From Chitinophagales bacterium (GTDB lineage: Bacteria > Bacteroidota > Bacteroidia > Chitinophagales > Chitinophagaceae): a stretch of DNA of 64,000 nt. This document shows, piece by piece, positions 9,421 to 16,910 of this stretch. The first letter of the stretch is position 1; each line of letters opens with the position of its first letter. A program made the position numbers and the translations under genes. The stretch is taken from assembly GCA_015654595.1 (NCBI GenBank), contig JAATGQ010000109.1, forward strand, positions 1 through 64,000, written 5' to 3'. Under the pieces are notes generated by a model. The model did no database searches and was not told the origin of the DNA. It saw only the letters and a list, made by a program, of their open reading frames with translations.

Positions 9421-10503
9421 ATGAAAATCTATTCCAGTGACGGGGCCACGGTACCCGCGCAAATGTCGCATACTATCCTGCGTATTGCAGCGGCTATGTG
9501 TTTTATCGGTCACGGGGCGTTTGGGATCATTACAAAGCCCGTCTGGTGTAACTACTTTGCCGTGTTTGGTATCGGTCACGATACGGCCTATCATCTCATG
9601 CCTATCGTTGGGACGCTGGATATCCTGTTGGGACTGTCCTTATTGGTCTATCCCACCGCGGCAGCCGCTGGCTGGCTGGTCATCTGGGGAGTAGTTACAG
9701 CATTGCTGAGGCCTCTTTCCGGGGAGCCTTTTGCCGAACTGATAGAAAGAGCCGGCAATTACGGGGCGCCGCTTGCGCTGTTGCTCCTTTCTGCAACAGC
9801 AGAACGGGAATCACGGCGTCTGTCCGCCAGGGGGTCATTGTCAGCGGTTCAGCAACCCGAAAGCCTGCCTTCCGAAAGATATTCATTCGGCGACCATCCG
9901 TCGGGAAGTGGATGGTCCGAAGAGCAGTCATCCGGCCGTCTGTCGGGAAGCGCGTGGTCCGAAGGGCAGTCGTCCGACCGTCCGTCGGGAAGTGGATGGT
10001 CCGAAGGGCAGTCATCCGGCCGGCCGTCGGGAAGTGGATGGTCCGAAGAGCAGTCATCCCGCAACCAGCGGCGCCGCAACCTTTGGGGCCGCCTTAAGCC
10101 AAATCCAGACCCCGACAGCAAAACGATGCAACGGGTAACCCTCTGCCTCCGCATCGCGGTTTTCCTCTTGCTGGTTGGTCACGGCTGGCTTAATCTGATA
10201 GAAAAGAAAGGATTGATCCAACAATATACGGGACTCGGCTTCTCCGATCCCTTGATCGTGGCCCACTATGCCGGTCTGTTCGAAATAGCAGCGGCACTGG
10301 CCATCCTTATCCGACCCATTACTGCCCTGCTGATGATCCTTTTTGTATGGAAGATGGGAACAGAGCTGTTCTATCCGCATTGGGAAATATTCGAATGGGT
10401 GGAACGAGGCGGAAGCTATGGTTGTCTTCTGGCACTTTGGGTAATTGAAACGTCCGTCCGGCAGACCAGGAAAACGCCGGCAACATCGGTATCTATACTT
10501 TAA
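9421..10503 (+). CDS. Duplicated DoxX-like membrane protein with repeat linker
   Basis: This 360-residue integral membrane protein is built of two related halves. The first (about 16-135) has CFIGHGAFGIITKPVWCNYF and three further membrane spans. The second (about 236-345) has LLVGHGWLNLIEKKGLIQQY and the same pattern ending in GGSYGCLLALWV. Both begin with a Gly-His-Gly helix typical of DoxX/DoxD-like proteins. Between them lie about 100 residues with four copies of a 14-residue unit, SGSGWSEEQSSGRP-like, encoded by a 42-bp tandem repeat. DoxX-like proteins are linked to quinone or thiol redox chemistry, but no function can be assigned here. The gene ends 19 bases before the MetE-like gene. 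Confidence 0.65.
   Translation: MKIYSSDGATVPAQMSHTILRIAAAMCFIGHGAFGIITKPVWCNYFAVFGIGHDTAYHLMPIVGTLDILLGLSLLVYPTAAAAGWLVIWGVVTALLRPLSGEPFAELIERAGNYGAPLALLLLSATAERESRRLSARGSLSAVQQPESLPSERYSFGDHPSGSGWSEEQSSGRLSGSAWSEGQSSDRPSGSGWSEGQSSGRPSGSGWSEEQSSRNQRRRNLWGRLKPNPDPDSKTMQRVTLCLRIAVFLLLVGHGWLNLIEKKGLIQQYTGLGFSDPLIVAHYAGLFEIAAALAILIRPITALLMILFVWKMGTELFYPHWEIFEWVERGGSYGCLLALWVIETSVRQTRKTPATSVSIL
9898..10065 (+). repeat. Four-copy 42-bp tandem repeat inside the DoxX-like gene
   Basis: Units begin at 9898, 9940, 9982 and 10024, each encoding PSGSGWSE(E/G)QSSGR or a close variant. Units 1, 3 and 4 are nearly identical; unit 2 has diverged (Gly to Ala, Gly to Asp). The length is a multiple of three, so copy changes keep the frame. 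The repeat is open in several other frames, which produces spurious ORFs. Confidence 0.9.
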
Positions 10504-10522
10504 AAAAAATAAAGCGATTGCC

Positions 10523-11602
10523 ATGTCTATTCTTACAGAACCCATCGGAAGCATCCCCCGGCCAGTAGAACTGGTAGAAGGATTAAAAGCCTTTGCCAGC
10601 GGCGCCATCGACCAGCAGGAATTGGAGATCCTGCAAAAAAGGGCGTTAAAAGACACCATCCTCCGGATGGAACAAACCGGCTCTCCCGTCCTGTCGGATG
10701 GAGAACAGACCAAACCCAGCTTTGCGACTTATCCTATCCATGGACTGAAAGACCTTGACCCCAATGGAGTCGTTATCCCTTTTAAAGACGGGCATACCCG
10801 CCAGCTGCCCCGGCTGACAAAAGGCCCCTTCCGCTACCGGCAGTATGCCGCAGACTTTTTAAGAACGGCCCGCACCCTTACGTCGATGCCCGTAAAGCAG
10901 GCCGTCATCTCCGCCTCTGCGCTGAGCCTTTTATATCCCGCAGAAGGGATCGAAGGCTATAGCCAGGCCGCTTTTATACAAGACCTTCTCGACGAACAGG
11001 AAAAAGATATCCGCCAAAGCCTGGAGGCAGGCGCGCACAACGTACAGATCGATTTTACCGAAGCCCGGCTTTCCTTAAAGCTGGATCCCAGCAAGGGGCT
11101 TCTAAAATCATTTATCGATCTGAACAACCAGGTGCTGAGCCGCCTATCTGCGTCGGAAAGAAGACATATCGGCGTTCATAGCTGCCCGGGCGGGGATCAT
11201 GATTCCACCCACAGCGCCGATATTCACTATGAAGAACTGTTGCCTTTATTGTTTGAGTTAAATGCAACCAGCTTTTACCTGCAGTTTGCCAGTGAAGAAG
11301 ACCATCGGGCCGTCCTGGAAGTAATAAAAGATTCGCTGCGCCCCGGGCAACGCGTGTTCATCGGCGTTACGGATGTGCTAAGCCCGACCATCGAGACCGC
11401 GGAAGACATTCGTGAACTGATCCTCGAGGCTTCGTCCTATATACCGATGGAGCAGCTCGGAACAACTGACGACTGTGGTTTCTCTCCGTTTGCCGACGAT
11501 CTGTCGACAAGCCGTGACATCGCTTTCGAAAAGATCCGGGCAAGAGTCGAAGGAACGAAGATGGCTGAAAAGAAACTACAACGTCTGCAAGTGGCTTTCT
11601 AA
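10523..11602 (+). CDS. MetE-like cobalamin-independent methionine synthase family protein
   Basis: A 359-residue protein homologous to the C-terminal catalytic barrel of MetE only. It opens ILTEPIGSIPRP, the family start. VHSCPGGDHD supplies the His-x-Cys zinc ligands, and DDCGFSPF near the C-terminus the second Cys. The position usually holding the zinc-binding Glu appears to read Gln (FYLQFAS), so chemistry may differ from true MetE. Single-domain members act in methyl or alkyl transfer to thiols; the methyl donor cannot be told from sequence. I start at the ATG at 10523, matching family starts, rather than upstream in-frame codons inside the previous gene. The outer-membrane gene follows after 43 bases. 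Confidence 0.8.
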   Translation: MSILTEPIGSIPRPVELVEGLKAFASGAIDQQELEILQKRALKDTILRMEQTGSPVLSDGEQTKPSFATYPIHGLKDLDPNGVVIPFKDGHTRQLPRLTKGPFRYRQYAADFLRTARTLTSMPVKQAVISASALSLLYPAEGIEGYSQAAFIQDLLDEQEKDIRQSLEAGAHNVQIDFTEARLSLKLDPSKGLLKSFIDLNNQVLSRLSASERRHIGVHSCPGGDHDSTHSADIHYEELLPLLFELNATSFYLQFASEEDHRAVLEVIKDSLRPGQRVFIGVTDVLSPTIETAEDIRELILEASSYIPMEQLGTTDDCGFSPFADDLSTSRDIAFEKIRARVEGTKMAEKKLQRLQVAF

Positions 11603-11645
11603 AGAGATTTTACCATTCAAAACTAAAATCCCAAGCCAGCTGCTT

Positions 11646-12581
11646 ATGATCAATACCAAAACAATCGCTCTTCTTGCCGTGGCGGCATTATGCCTGCTGC
11701 GGCCTATGAAGGGCTTCGCCCAAACAGACGACGACGCACTCATGATGGCCAAAAAGAACCTTTGTATCAATCCAACCTACAGCTATAGCAGCTGGGACCA
11801 CTACTGGGAGGGGACTTTCAAACGGAACAACCTCAACCTGGGAACAGTATCCACGCAGTCTGTATCGCTGATGGGCAACTATGGCATCACCGGGAAACTC
11901 AATTTCCTGGTGGGTGCGCCCTATGTCTGGACGCATGCCAGCGCGGGCACCCTAGCGGGGATGCACGGGGTACAGGATCTCTCCGCCTGGGTCAAATGGC
12001 TGGCGCTTTCGCCAAAGGTTGGGAACGGCGTCGTCTCTGTATTCCTATTAGGCGGCACTTCACTGCCGCTGACCAACTACCTCGCAGACTATCTGCCGCT
12101 GTCGATCGGTCTTCACAGCAAGACCTTTTCCGGAAGATTGATGGTAGACTATCAGCTCGGCAAATTTTTTGCCACGGCGTCCGGCACCTATACATATAGG
12201 GACGATATCACAGTCGATCGTACCGCCTACTATACGACGACGCTGCACCAGACGAATAAAGTCTATATGCCGAACGTAGAGTCGGTCAACTTTCGTACGG
12301 GCTATCGCAGCAACCGCTGGATCATCGAGGCGCTCTTCTCCGATATGATCACGCTTGGCGGTTTTGATATCCGGAAGAACGACATGCCTTTCCCAAGCAA
12401 TAAGATGGAGTCGACGATGGTCGGCGTGCATGTAAAATATGTCACGCCTATAAAGCATCTTGAGGTTTCGGCAGAAGGCAGCTATACCGTTGCCGGCAGA
12501 AACGTCGGACAGTCAAAAAGCGTTGACGCCGGCATCCTGTATATTCTCGATTTTTCAAAATCTAAAACCAAACAGCCATGA
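11646..12581 (+). CDS. Outer-membrane beta-barrel protein
   Basis: A 311-residue protein with a signal peptide (TIALLAVAALCLL, cleavage near GFAQ) and alternating aromatic/hydrophobic strands throughout, for example VSLMGNYGITGKLNFLVGAP and AGILYILDF near the end. This is the pattern of a 12- to 14-strand barrel of the phenol-degradation/transporter-like outer-membrane family. Its stop overlaps the start of the PAP2-like lipoprotein (ATGA at 12578), so the two are translationally coupled and likely act together at the cell surface. Substrate unknown. Confidence 0.7.
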   Translation: MINTKTIALLAVAALCLLRPMKGFAQTDDDALMMAKKNLCINPTYSYSSWDHYWEGTFKRNNLNLGTVSTQSVSLMGNYGITGKLNFLVGAPYVWTHASAGTLAGMHGVQDLSAWVKWLALSPKVGNGVVSVFLLGGTSLPLTNYLADYLPLSIGLHSKTFSGRLMVDYQLGKFFATASGTYTYRDDITVDRTAYYTTTLHQTNKVYMPNVESVNFRTGYRSNRWIIEALFSDMITLGGFDIRKNDMPFPSNKMESTMVGVHVKYVTPIKHLEVSAEGSYTVAGRNVGQSKSVDAGILYILDFSKSKTKQP

Positions 12582-14128
12582 TGGTAAAATCTGCATTCCG
12601 CCTGCTGTGGCTGTTGGTTCTCATAGCCGTAATGAGCGCCTGTAACAAAAGCGTCTCTGACCGGACCGCCAACCTGCCGCCGCTGGCTCCCTCCAACCAG
12701 GATCTGAACGCCGGCAGCTGGTTACCCATATTGCTTTCAAGACCCGATACCTTTGCTGTGGCTGCTCCTGCCGCGACGAGTTCGCCGGCATACGCCGCCG
12801 ATCTGAATGAGATCAAAGGCTATCAACACAGTATTACCAGCGATCAGCAAAGCAAGATAGACTATTGGGCTGCGGGCGGCGTACTTCGCTGGAACGAGTT
12901 ATTGAGAGACCTGGTAGCCAAATACAACCTGCCGCCTTACCAGAACTCCGACGGGAGCTATCCCATACCCAGCAGTACTAACCCGTTTGCCTATCCCCTG
13001 TTCCCCTTCTCCAACCCTCCTTATGCGGCAAGGGCGTATGCGTATGTCAGCGCTGCGCAATATGATGCGCTGGTGGCCTGCTGGTTCTATAAACAAAAGT
13101 ATAAGAGAGGTACTCCCTATAGCGTAGACTCTACTATAAAAGCGCTGGGAGGCAAGACGGCGCTGGCTTCCTATCCTTCGGAAGGAGCCGTATTGGCGGG
13201 TGTGGCAGCAGAAATGATGCAGCTGCTCTTTCCCGACGAGATCGCTTTTGTGCAGCAAAAGCTGCAGGAACAGGAACAAAGCCTGATCATGTCGGGCGCT
13301 GCGGCCCGCAGCGATGTTACGGCTGGAGAAGCGCTTGGCCGCCAGGTGGCCGACCTGTTTATCGCCCGCGCAAGAGGCGACAATGCCGGTAAGGCCGTAG
13401 GAACTCCAACCGACTGGGCAAACTTTTCGACAGCAGCGGAAGCAAAAAACCAGGTTCCCTGGATAAGTCTCGAGACCCCGGCAAGACCGCCGATGCTGCC
13501 TTTGTTCGGGAAGGTGAAAGGATTCTTATGCGACTCTGCGGCGGTCGTCGCGTTACGTCCCGGACCTCCGCCTTCTACCAGCAGCGATTCGATGAAAGAA
13601 GCAACGCTGGCGGCTTATAATACGATCAAAAATCCAACCCGTGAACAAACGAGGATCGTCCAGTTCTGGGCAGACGGCATCGGCACTTATACTCCGCCTG
13701 GTCACTGGAATGCTATCGCAGCACAGGATTTTATCGGTCAGAACTATAGTGAAGTGAGATGGGCGCGTAACATGGCCTTGCTTAATATGGCAGAAATGGA
13801 TGCCGGCATTGTTTGCTGGGATATCAAATATTTCTATTTCAACCCGCGACCAACGCAGATGAATCCAGCGATCAAGACGCTGACGGGTGTCCCCAACTTC
13901 CCTTCTTATGTTTCGGGACACTCGATGTTCAGCTCTGCTGCGGCTGCGATCCTTGGGCATCTGATCCCTGCAAGGGCTGGCGCTTATCAGAGCATGGCGC
14001 AGCAGGCGGCCGACTCAAGGGTCTATGCGGGTATTCATTATCAGATCGACTGTACAGTGGGGATGACGGTTGGACAAAACGTAGGTAATTATGCTGTCAA
14101 ACGGGCAACGCTTGACGGAGCAGAATAA
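12578..14128 (+). CDS. PAP2 / vanadium haloperoxidase-like lipoprotein
   Basis: A 516-residue protein with a lipoprotein signal (LLVLIAVMSAC, Cys at 22). The C-terminal domain has the three-part acid phosphatase signature: KYFYFNPRP (about 414-422), PSYVSGHSMFSS (about 439-450) and SRVYAGIHYQID (about 484-495), supplying Lys, Arg-Pro, Ser-Gly-His and Arg-x5-His. This site binds phosphate or vanadate. Length and the N-terminal helical domain resemble bacterial vanadium-dependent haloperoxidase-like proteins rather than small lipid phosphatases. Haloperoxidase versus phosphatase activity cannot be decided here. It overlaps the barrel gene by 4 bases and is followed by a terminator. Confidence 0.85.
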   Translation: MMVKSAFRLLWLLVLIAVMSACNKSVSDRTANLPPLAPSNQDLNAGSWLPILLSRPDTFAVAAPAATSSPAYAADLNEIKGYQHSITSDQQSKIDYWAAGGVLRWNELLRDLVAKYNLPPYQNSDGSYPIPSSTNPFAYPLFPFSNPPYAARAYAYVSAAQYDALVACWFYKQKYKRGTPYSVDSTIKALGGKTALASYPSEGAVLAGVAAEMMQLLFPDEIAFVQQKLQEQEQSLIMSGAAARSDVTAGEALGRQVADLFIARARGDNAGKAVGTPTDWANFSTAAEAKNQVPWISLETPARPPMLPLFGKVKGFLCDSAAVVALRPGPPPSTSSDSMKEATLAAYNTIKNPTREQTRIVQFWADGIGTYTPPGHWNAIAAQDFIGQNYSEVRWARNMALLNMAEMDAGIVCWDIKYFYFNPRPTQMNPAIKTLTGVPNFPSYVSGHSMFSSAAAAILGHLIPARAGAYQSMAQQAADSRVYAGIHYQIDCTVGMTVGQNVGNYAVKRATLDGAE

Positions 14129-14157
14129 AGATTTTGCATAAAGCAAAGTTAAGCATC

Positions 14158-14192
14158 GAAACGCCGCTATTCTTAGCGGTGTTTCACTTTTT
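14158..14192 (+). terminator. Intrinsic terminator after the PAP2-like gene
   Basis: GAAACGCCGCTA and TAGCGGTGTTTC form a 12-bp stem with one G-T pair and a TTCT loop, followed by ACTTTTT. It lies 30 bases past the stop codon. Confidence 0.8.
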
Positions 14193-14449
14193 AGGGGCCT
14201 GTCGGGGCCCTCGCGCCAGATAAATATAATTAAACTTTTTATATATGTCCCGGTTTGGACTATCTTTCGTCCATAACCTTTTTTTGTGAGGCCCGCCCTG
14301 TTTCTTCTGCCGGCGCTGGCTTGCCCTGGCGCCCGAAGCGAAGAACAATCAATGTGCGCGAGTACCGGCGGGTCTTCTGGGACTCAATTAGCGGGAAATA
14401 ACGCAGGATAATGGCATTTTTTTTATATTTATAAGACATTCGAGTGTAT
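14193..14449. other. Intergenic stretch before trehalase; no gene seen
   Basis: About 257 bases between the terminator and the trehalase start. It begins with a G/C-rich patch and a short A/T tract. No ORF with coding character appears on either strand. A TATATTTA sequence near 14425, one base off the -7 consensus, may be the trehalase promoter. Confidence 0.5.
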
Positions 14450-16033
14450 ATGAAGAGATACTTCCCTCTTTTGCTGATTGTCCTGAACGTATATTTTTCT
14501 TTTGGACAAACGATCGTTACTACACCTCCTGACAAAATTTATGGGAAGTTATTTGTTGATGTACAGATGAACCGGGTCTTCGTGGACGGCAAGACATTTG
14601 TCGATTGTGTGCCCAAACGAAAGCCTGCGGACATCGTTTCAGACTACGAAACCGAAAAAGCACAACCCGGGTTTGATCTAAAGAAATATGTGCTCGATAA
14701 TTTTGAACTGCCGGCATCGCTTGCAGACACCTATAAGACCAATACTTCCGAGGATGTCGTGACGCATATCCACAACCTATGGGCGGTCCTCAAACGGACG
14801 CCTGATAAGGCCGTAGAAGGAAGTTCGCTGCTCCCTTTACCGTATCCCTATATTGTGCCCGGCGGCAGGTTCCGTGAAGTATATTACTGGGACTCGTATT
14901 TTACGATGCTTGGTCTGAAGGAAAGCGGTGAGATCGAAATGATCGACGACATGGTAAAGAACTTTGCCTTTTTGATAGAAAACTACGGGCATATCCCAAA
15001 CGGCAACCGAACGTATTATCTTGGCCGCTCGCAGCCTCCATTCTTTTCGGTGATGGTTGCCCTGCTGGCCGGAGCAAAGGGCGACAGCGTCTACCAGGAG
15101 TTTCTACCGGCGATGCAAAAAGAATATGCGTTCTGGATGGATGGGGCGGCAAAGCTGAAGCCCGGACAAGCCTATCGGCGGGTGGTCCGGCTTGGCAGCG
15201 GAGATATCCTCAACCGTTATTGGGATGATGCCACCGTTCCGCGTCAGGAGAGCTGGCGGGAAGACGTGCTGACAGCGCAGAAGTCGGGACGGGATAAAGT
15301 AGATATGTATGAAGAGCTGAGAGCTGCGGCCGAAAGCGGTATCGATTTCAGCAGCCGTTGGTTTGCCGATTCAAAAAACCTCGTTACCATACGAACCAGC
15401 GATCTTATCCCGCCGGATCTGAATGCGTTGCTTTATCATCTGGAATGGGCCATCTCGAAAGCTTTGCTGATGAATCATGATACGACGGCAGCCGAGTTTC
15501 GCCGCAAAGCGATCCGCAGAGGCCAGCTGATCGACAAATATTGCTGGAACAAGACGGAGAATTTTTATACCGACTATAACTTCAGGACCCGCAAACAAAG
15601 CAATCATATTACACCGGGAGGAATGTATCCTTTCTGCTTTGTAAATGAGCATCCCGACTACATGAGTTTTCTGGGTCAAAAGGTGGCCGACGTCATCCGG
15701 AAAAAACTGCTGCAGCCGGGCGGGGTCGCAGCCTCCGAATTTGATACCGGAGAACAATGGGATGCGCCCAATGGCTGGGCTCCATTGGAATGGATGACGA
15801 TCTGGGGACTGGACCGCTGCGGTCAGAAAGACCTGGCGGCGGATATTGCCGGCCGCTGGGTCCGGCTAAATGAAAAAGTATACAAAGAAACGGGCCGGCT
15901 GATGGAGAAGTATAACGTTTCGGATATCAACAAAGAAGCTGGCGGAGGCGAGTATCCGGGACAGGACGGTTTTGGCTGGACCAATGGCGTTTTGCTGAAA
16001 CTGATCGACAAATATCATCTTCCTAAAGAATAG
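14450..16033 (+). CDS. Trehalase (GH37)
   Basis: A 527-residue periplasmic trehalase that hydrolyses trehalose to two glucoses. A signal peptide (RYFPLLLIVLNVYFSFGQ) precedes the alpha/alpha barrel. Both GH37 signatures are present: PGGRFREVYYWDSYF (about 141-155) and QWDAPNGWAP (about 438-447). The catalytic acid Asp lies in the usual SGIDFSSRW segment (about 287-295), and EYPGQDGFGWTNGV near the end holds the base-side Glu. I use the ATG at 14450; an in-frame GTG at 14444 adds two residues. It stands alone, and released glucose could feed Glk encoded 9 kb away. Confidence 0.95.
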   Translation: MKRYFPLLLIVLNVYFSFGQTIVTTPPDKIYGKLFVDVQMNRVFVDGKTFVDCVPKRKPADIVSDYETEKAQPGFDLKKYVLDNFELPASLADTYKTNTSEDVVTHIHNLWAVLKRTPDKAVEGSSLLPLPYPYIVPGGRFREVYYWDSYFTMLGLKESGEIEMIDDMVKNFAFLIENYGHIPNGNRTYYLGRSQPPFFSVMVALLAGAKGDSVYQEFLPAMQKEYAFWMDGAAKLKPGQAYRRVVRLGSGDILNRYWDDATVPRQESWREDVLTAQKSGRDKVDMYEELRAAAESGIDFSSRWFADSKNLVTIRTSDLIPPDLNALLYHLEWAISKALLMNHDTTAAEFRRKAIRRGQLIDKYCWNKTENFYTDYNFRTRKQSNHITPGGMYPFCFVNEHPDYMSFLGQKVADVIRKKLLQPGGVAASEFDTGEQWDAPNGWAPLEWMTIWGLDRCGQKDLAADIAGRWVRLNEKVYKETGRLMEKYNVSDINKEAGGGEYPGQDGFGWTNGVLLKLIDKYHLPKE

Positions 16034-16048
16034 TCCGTGATCCTTGGT

Positions 16049-16056
16049 TACCTTTG
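16049..16056 (+). promoter_or_regulatory. Bacteroidota -7 element (TACCTTTG)
   Basis: A perfect TAnnTTTG match 15 bases before the ATG at 16072. It overlaps the in-frame TTG at 16054, which argues that translation starts at 16072. Confidence 0.5.
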
Positions 16057-16071
16057 CCGAAATTTTTATTG

Positions 16072-16833
16072 ATGTCCAGATCGCTGACCGTCCTCTTCCT
16101 GATAGCTATCGTATTTTCTGCCTGTTCCGGAGGGAATGTTACTTCGGACAGCAGTCTTCAGCGTTATTTCGATTCTGTCCATCTGAAAGGGACCTTTGCG
16201 CTGTTCGACAATGGCCAGGGGCATTTCACCATCTATAACCTGCCCAGGTACAAGGACAGTGCCTATTTGCCGGGCGCCACTTTCGATATCGTTGAAGCGC
16301 TGGTCGGTATCCAGACCGGGGTGATGAAGGACGACAGCGCTCTTACGTCTGCTTTCCGGGAAAAGGGAGACAGCAACACGCTGGCTTTCCGAAATCTGGC
16401 AGCCCGTATCGGTAGGGACACCCTGCAAAAGTGGGTCGATTCACTCCATTACGGCAATAAGTTGTTGAGCAGGGATTCCCTTGGCCGCCCGAGTTCCGAT
16501 AAGCTGCTGATCACCTCCGACGAGCAGCTCGGACTTACCAAAAAGCTTTATTTCGATCAGCTTCCCTTTTACAAACGTCCTCAGCAGCTGGTCCGGAAGA
16601 TGATGAATGCCGAAACCAACTCCAACTACGATCTCCGATACAAAACGGGTCAAACGACCTCCGACGGCAAAACGATCGGCTGGGCAGCAGGCTGGGTGGA
16701 AGAGAACAAGCACGTCTTTTTCTTTATCGTCAATGTAGAAGGGACCGATCCCGGCGCCGATCTGGGCGCCGCTGGTTTGAAGATCGCCAGGGGCATTCTG
16801 ACCGAATGGGGATTTTTCCAGGGTAAAAAGTAG
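16072..16833 (+). CDS. OXA-type (class D) beta-lactamase homologue lacking the catalytic dyad
   Basis: A 253-residue lipoprotein (LFLIAIVFSAC lipobox, Cys at 18) with the full class D fold. The landmarks line up: NLAARIGRDTLQKWVDSLHYGN (split here as LAARIGRDTLQKW then HYGN) matches the OXA YGN region, YKTGQT the KTG box, and GWAAGWVEE the tryptophan motif after it. The active-site box, normally Ser-Thr-Phe-Lys in a PASTFK context, reads PGATFDIVEAL. The nucleophilic Ser is Ala and the carbamylated Lys is Asp, so acyl-enzyme hydrolysis should be impossible. The second motif SxV reads SNT. The reading frame is intact with its own promoter, so this looks like a maintained pseudoenzyme, perhaps a binding or sensor protein. 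Confidence 0.8.
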   Translation: MSRSLTVLFLIAIVFSACSGGNVTSDSSLQRYFDSVHLKGTFALFDNGQGHFTIYNLPRYKDSAYLPGATFDIVEALVGIQTGVMKDDSALTSAFREKGDSNTLAFRNLAARIGRDTLQKWVDSLHYGNKLLSRDSLGRPSSDKLLITSDEQLGLTKKLYFDQLPFYKRPQQLVRKMMNAETNSNYDLRYKTGQTTSDGKTIGWAAGWVEENKHVFFFIVNVEGTDPGADLGAAGLKIARGILTEWGFFQGKK

Positions 16834-16910
16834 GAAAAAGTTAAAAATTGCTAAAATTCGATTGGCTTTCTTTTTGCAGCCGGTGATGCTTATCTTGCAT
16901 ACGTTTGGAG

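Noticed and set aside
14260-14535. 91-codon minus-strand ORF upstream of trehalase
   Set aside because: It overlaps the trehalase signal peptide, has poor composition and no plausible start context.
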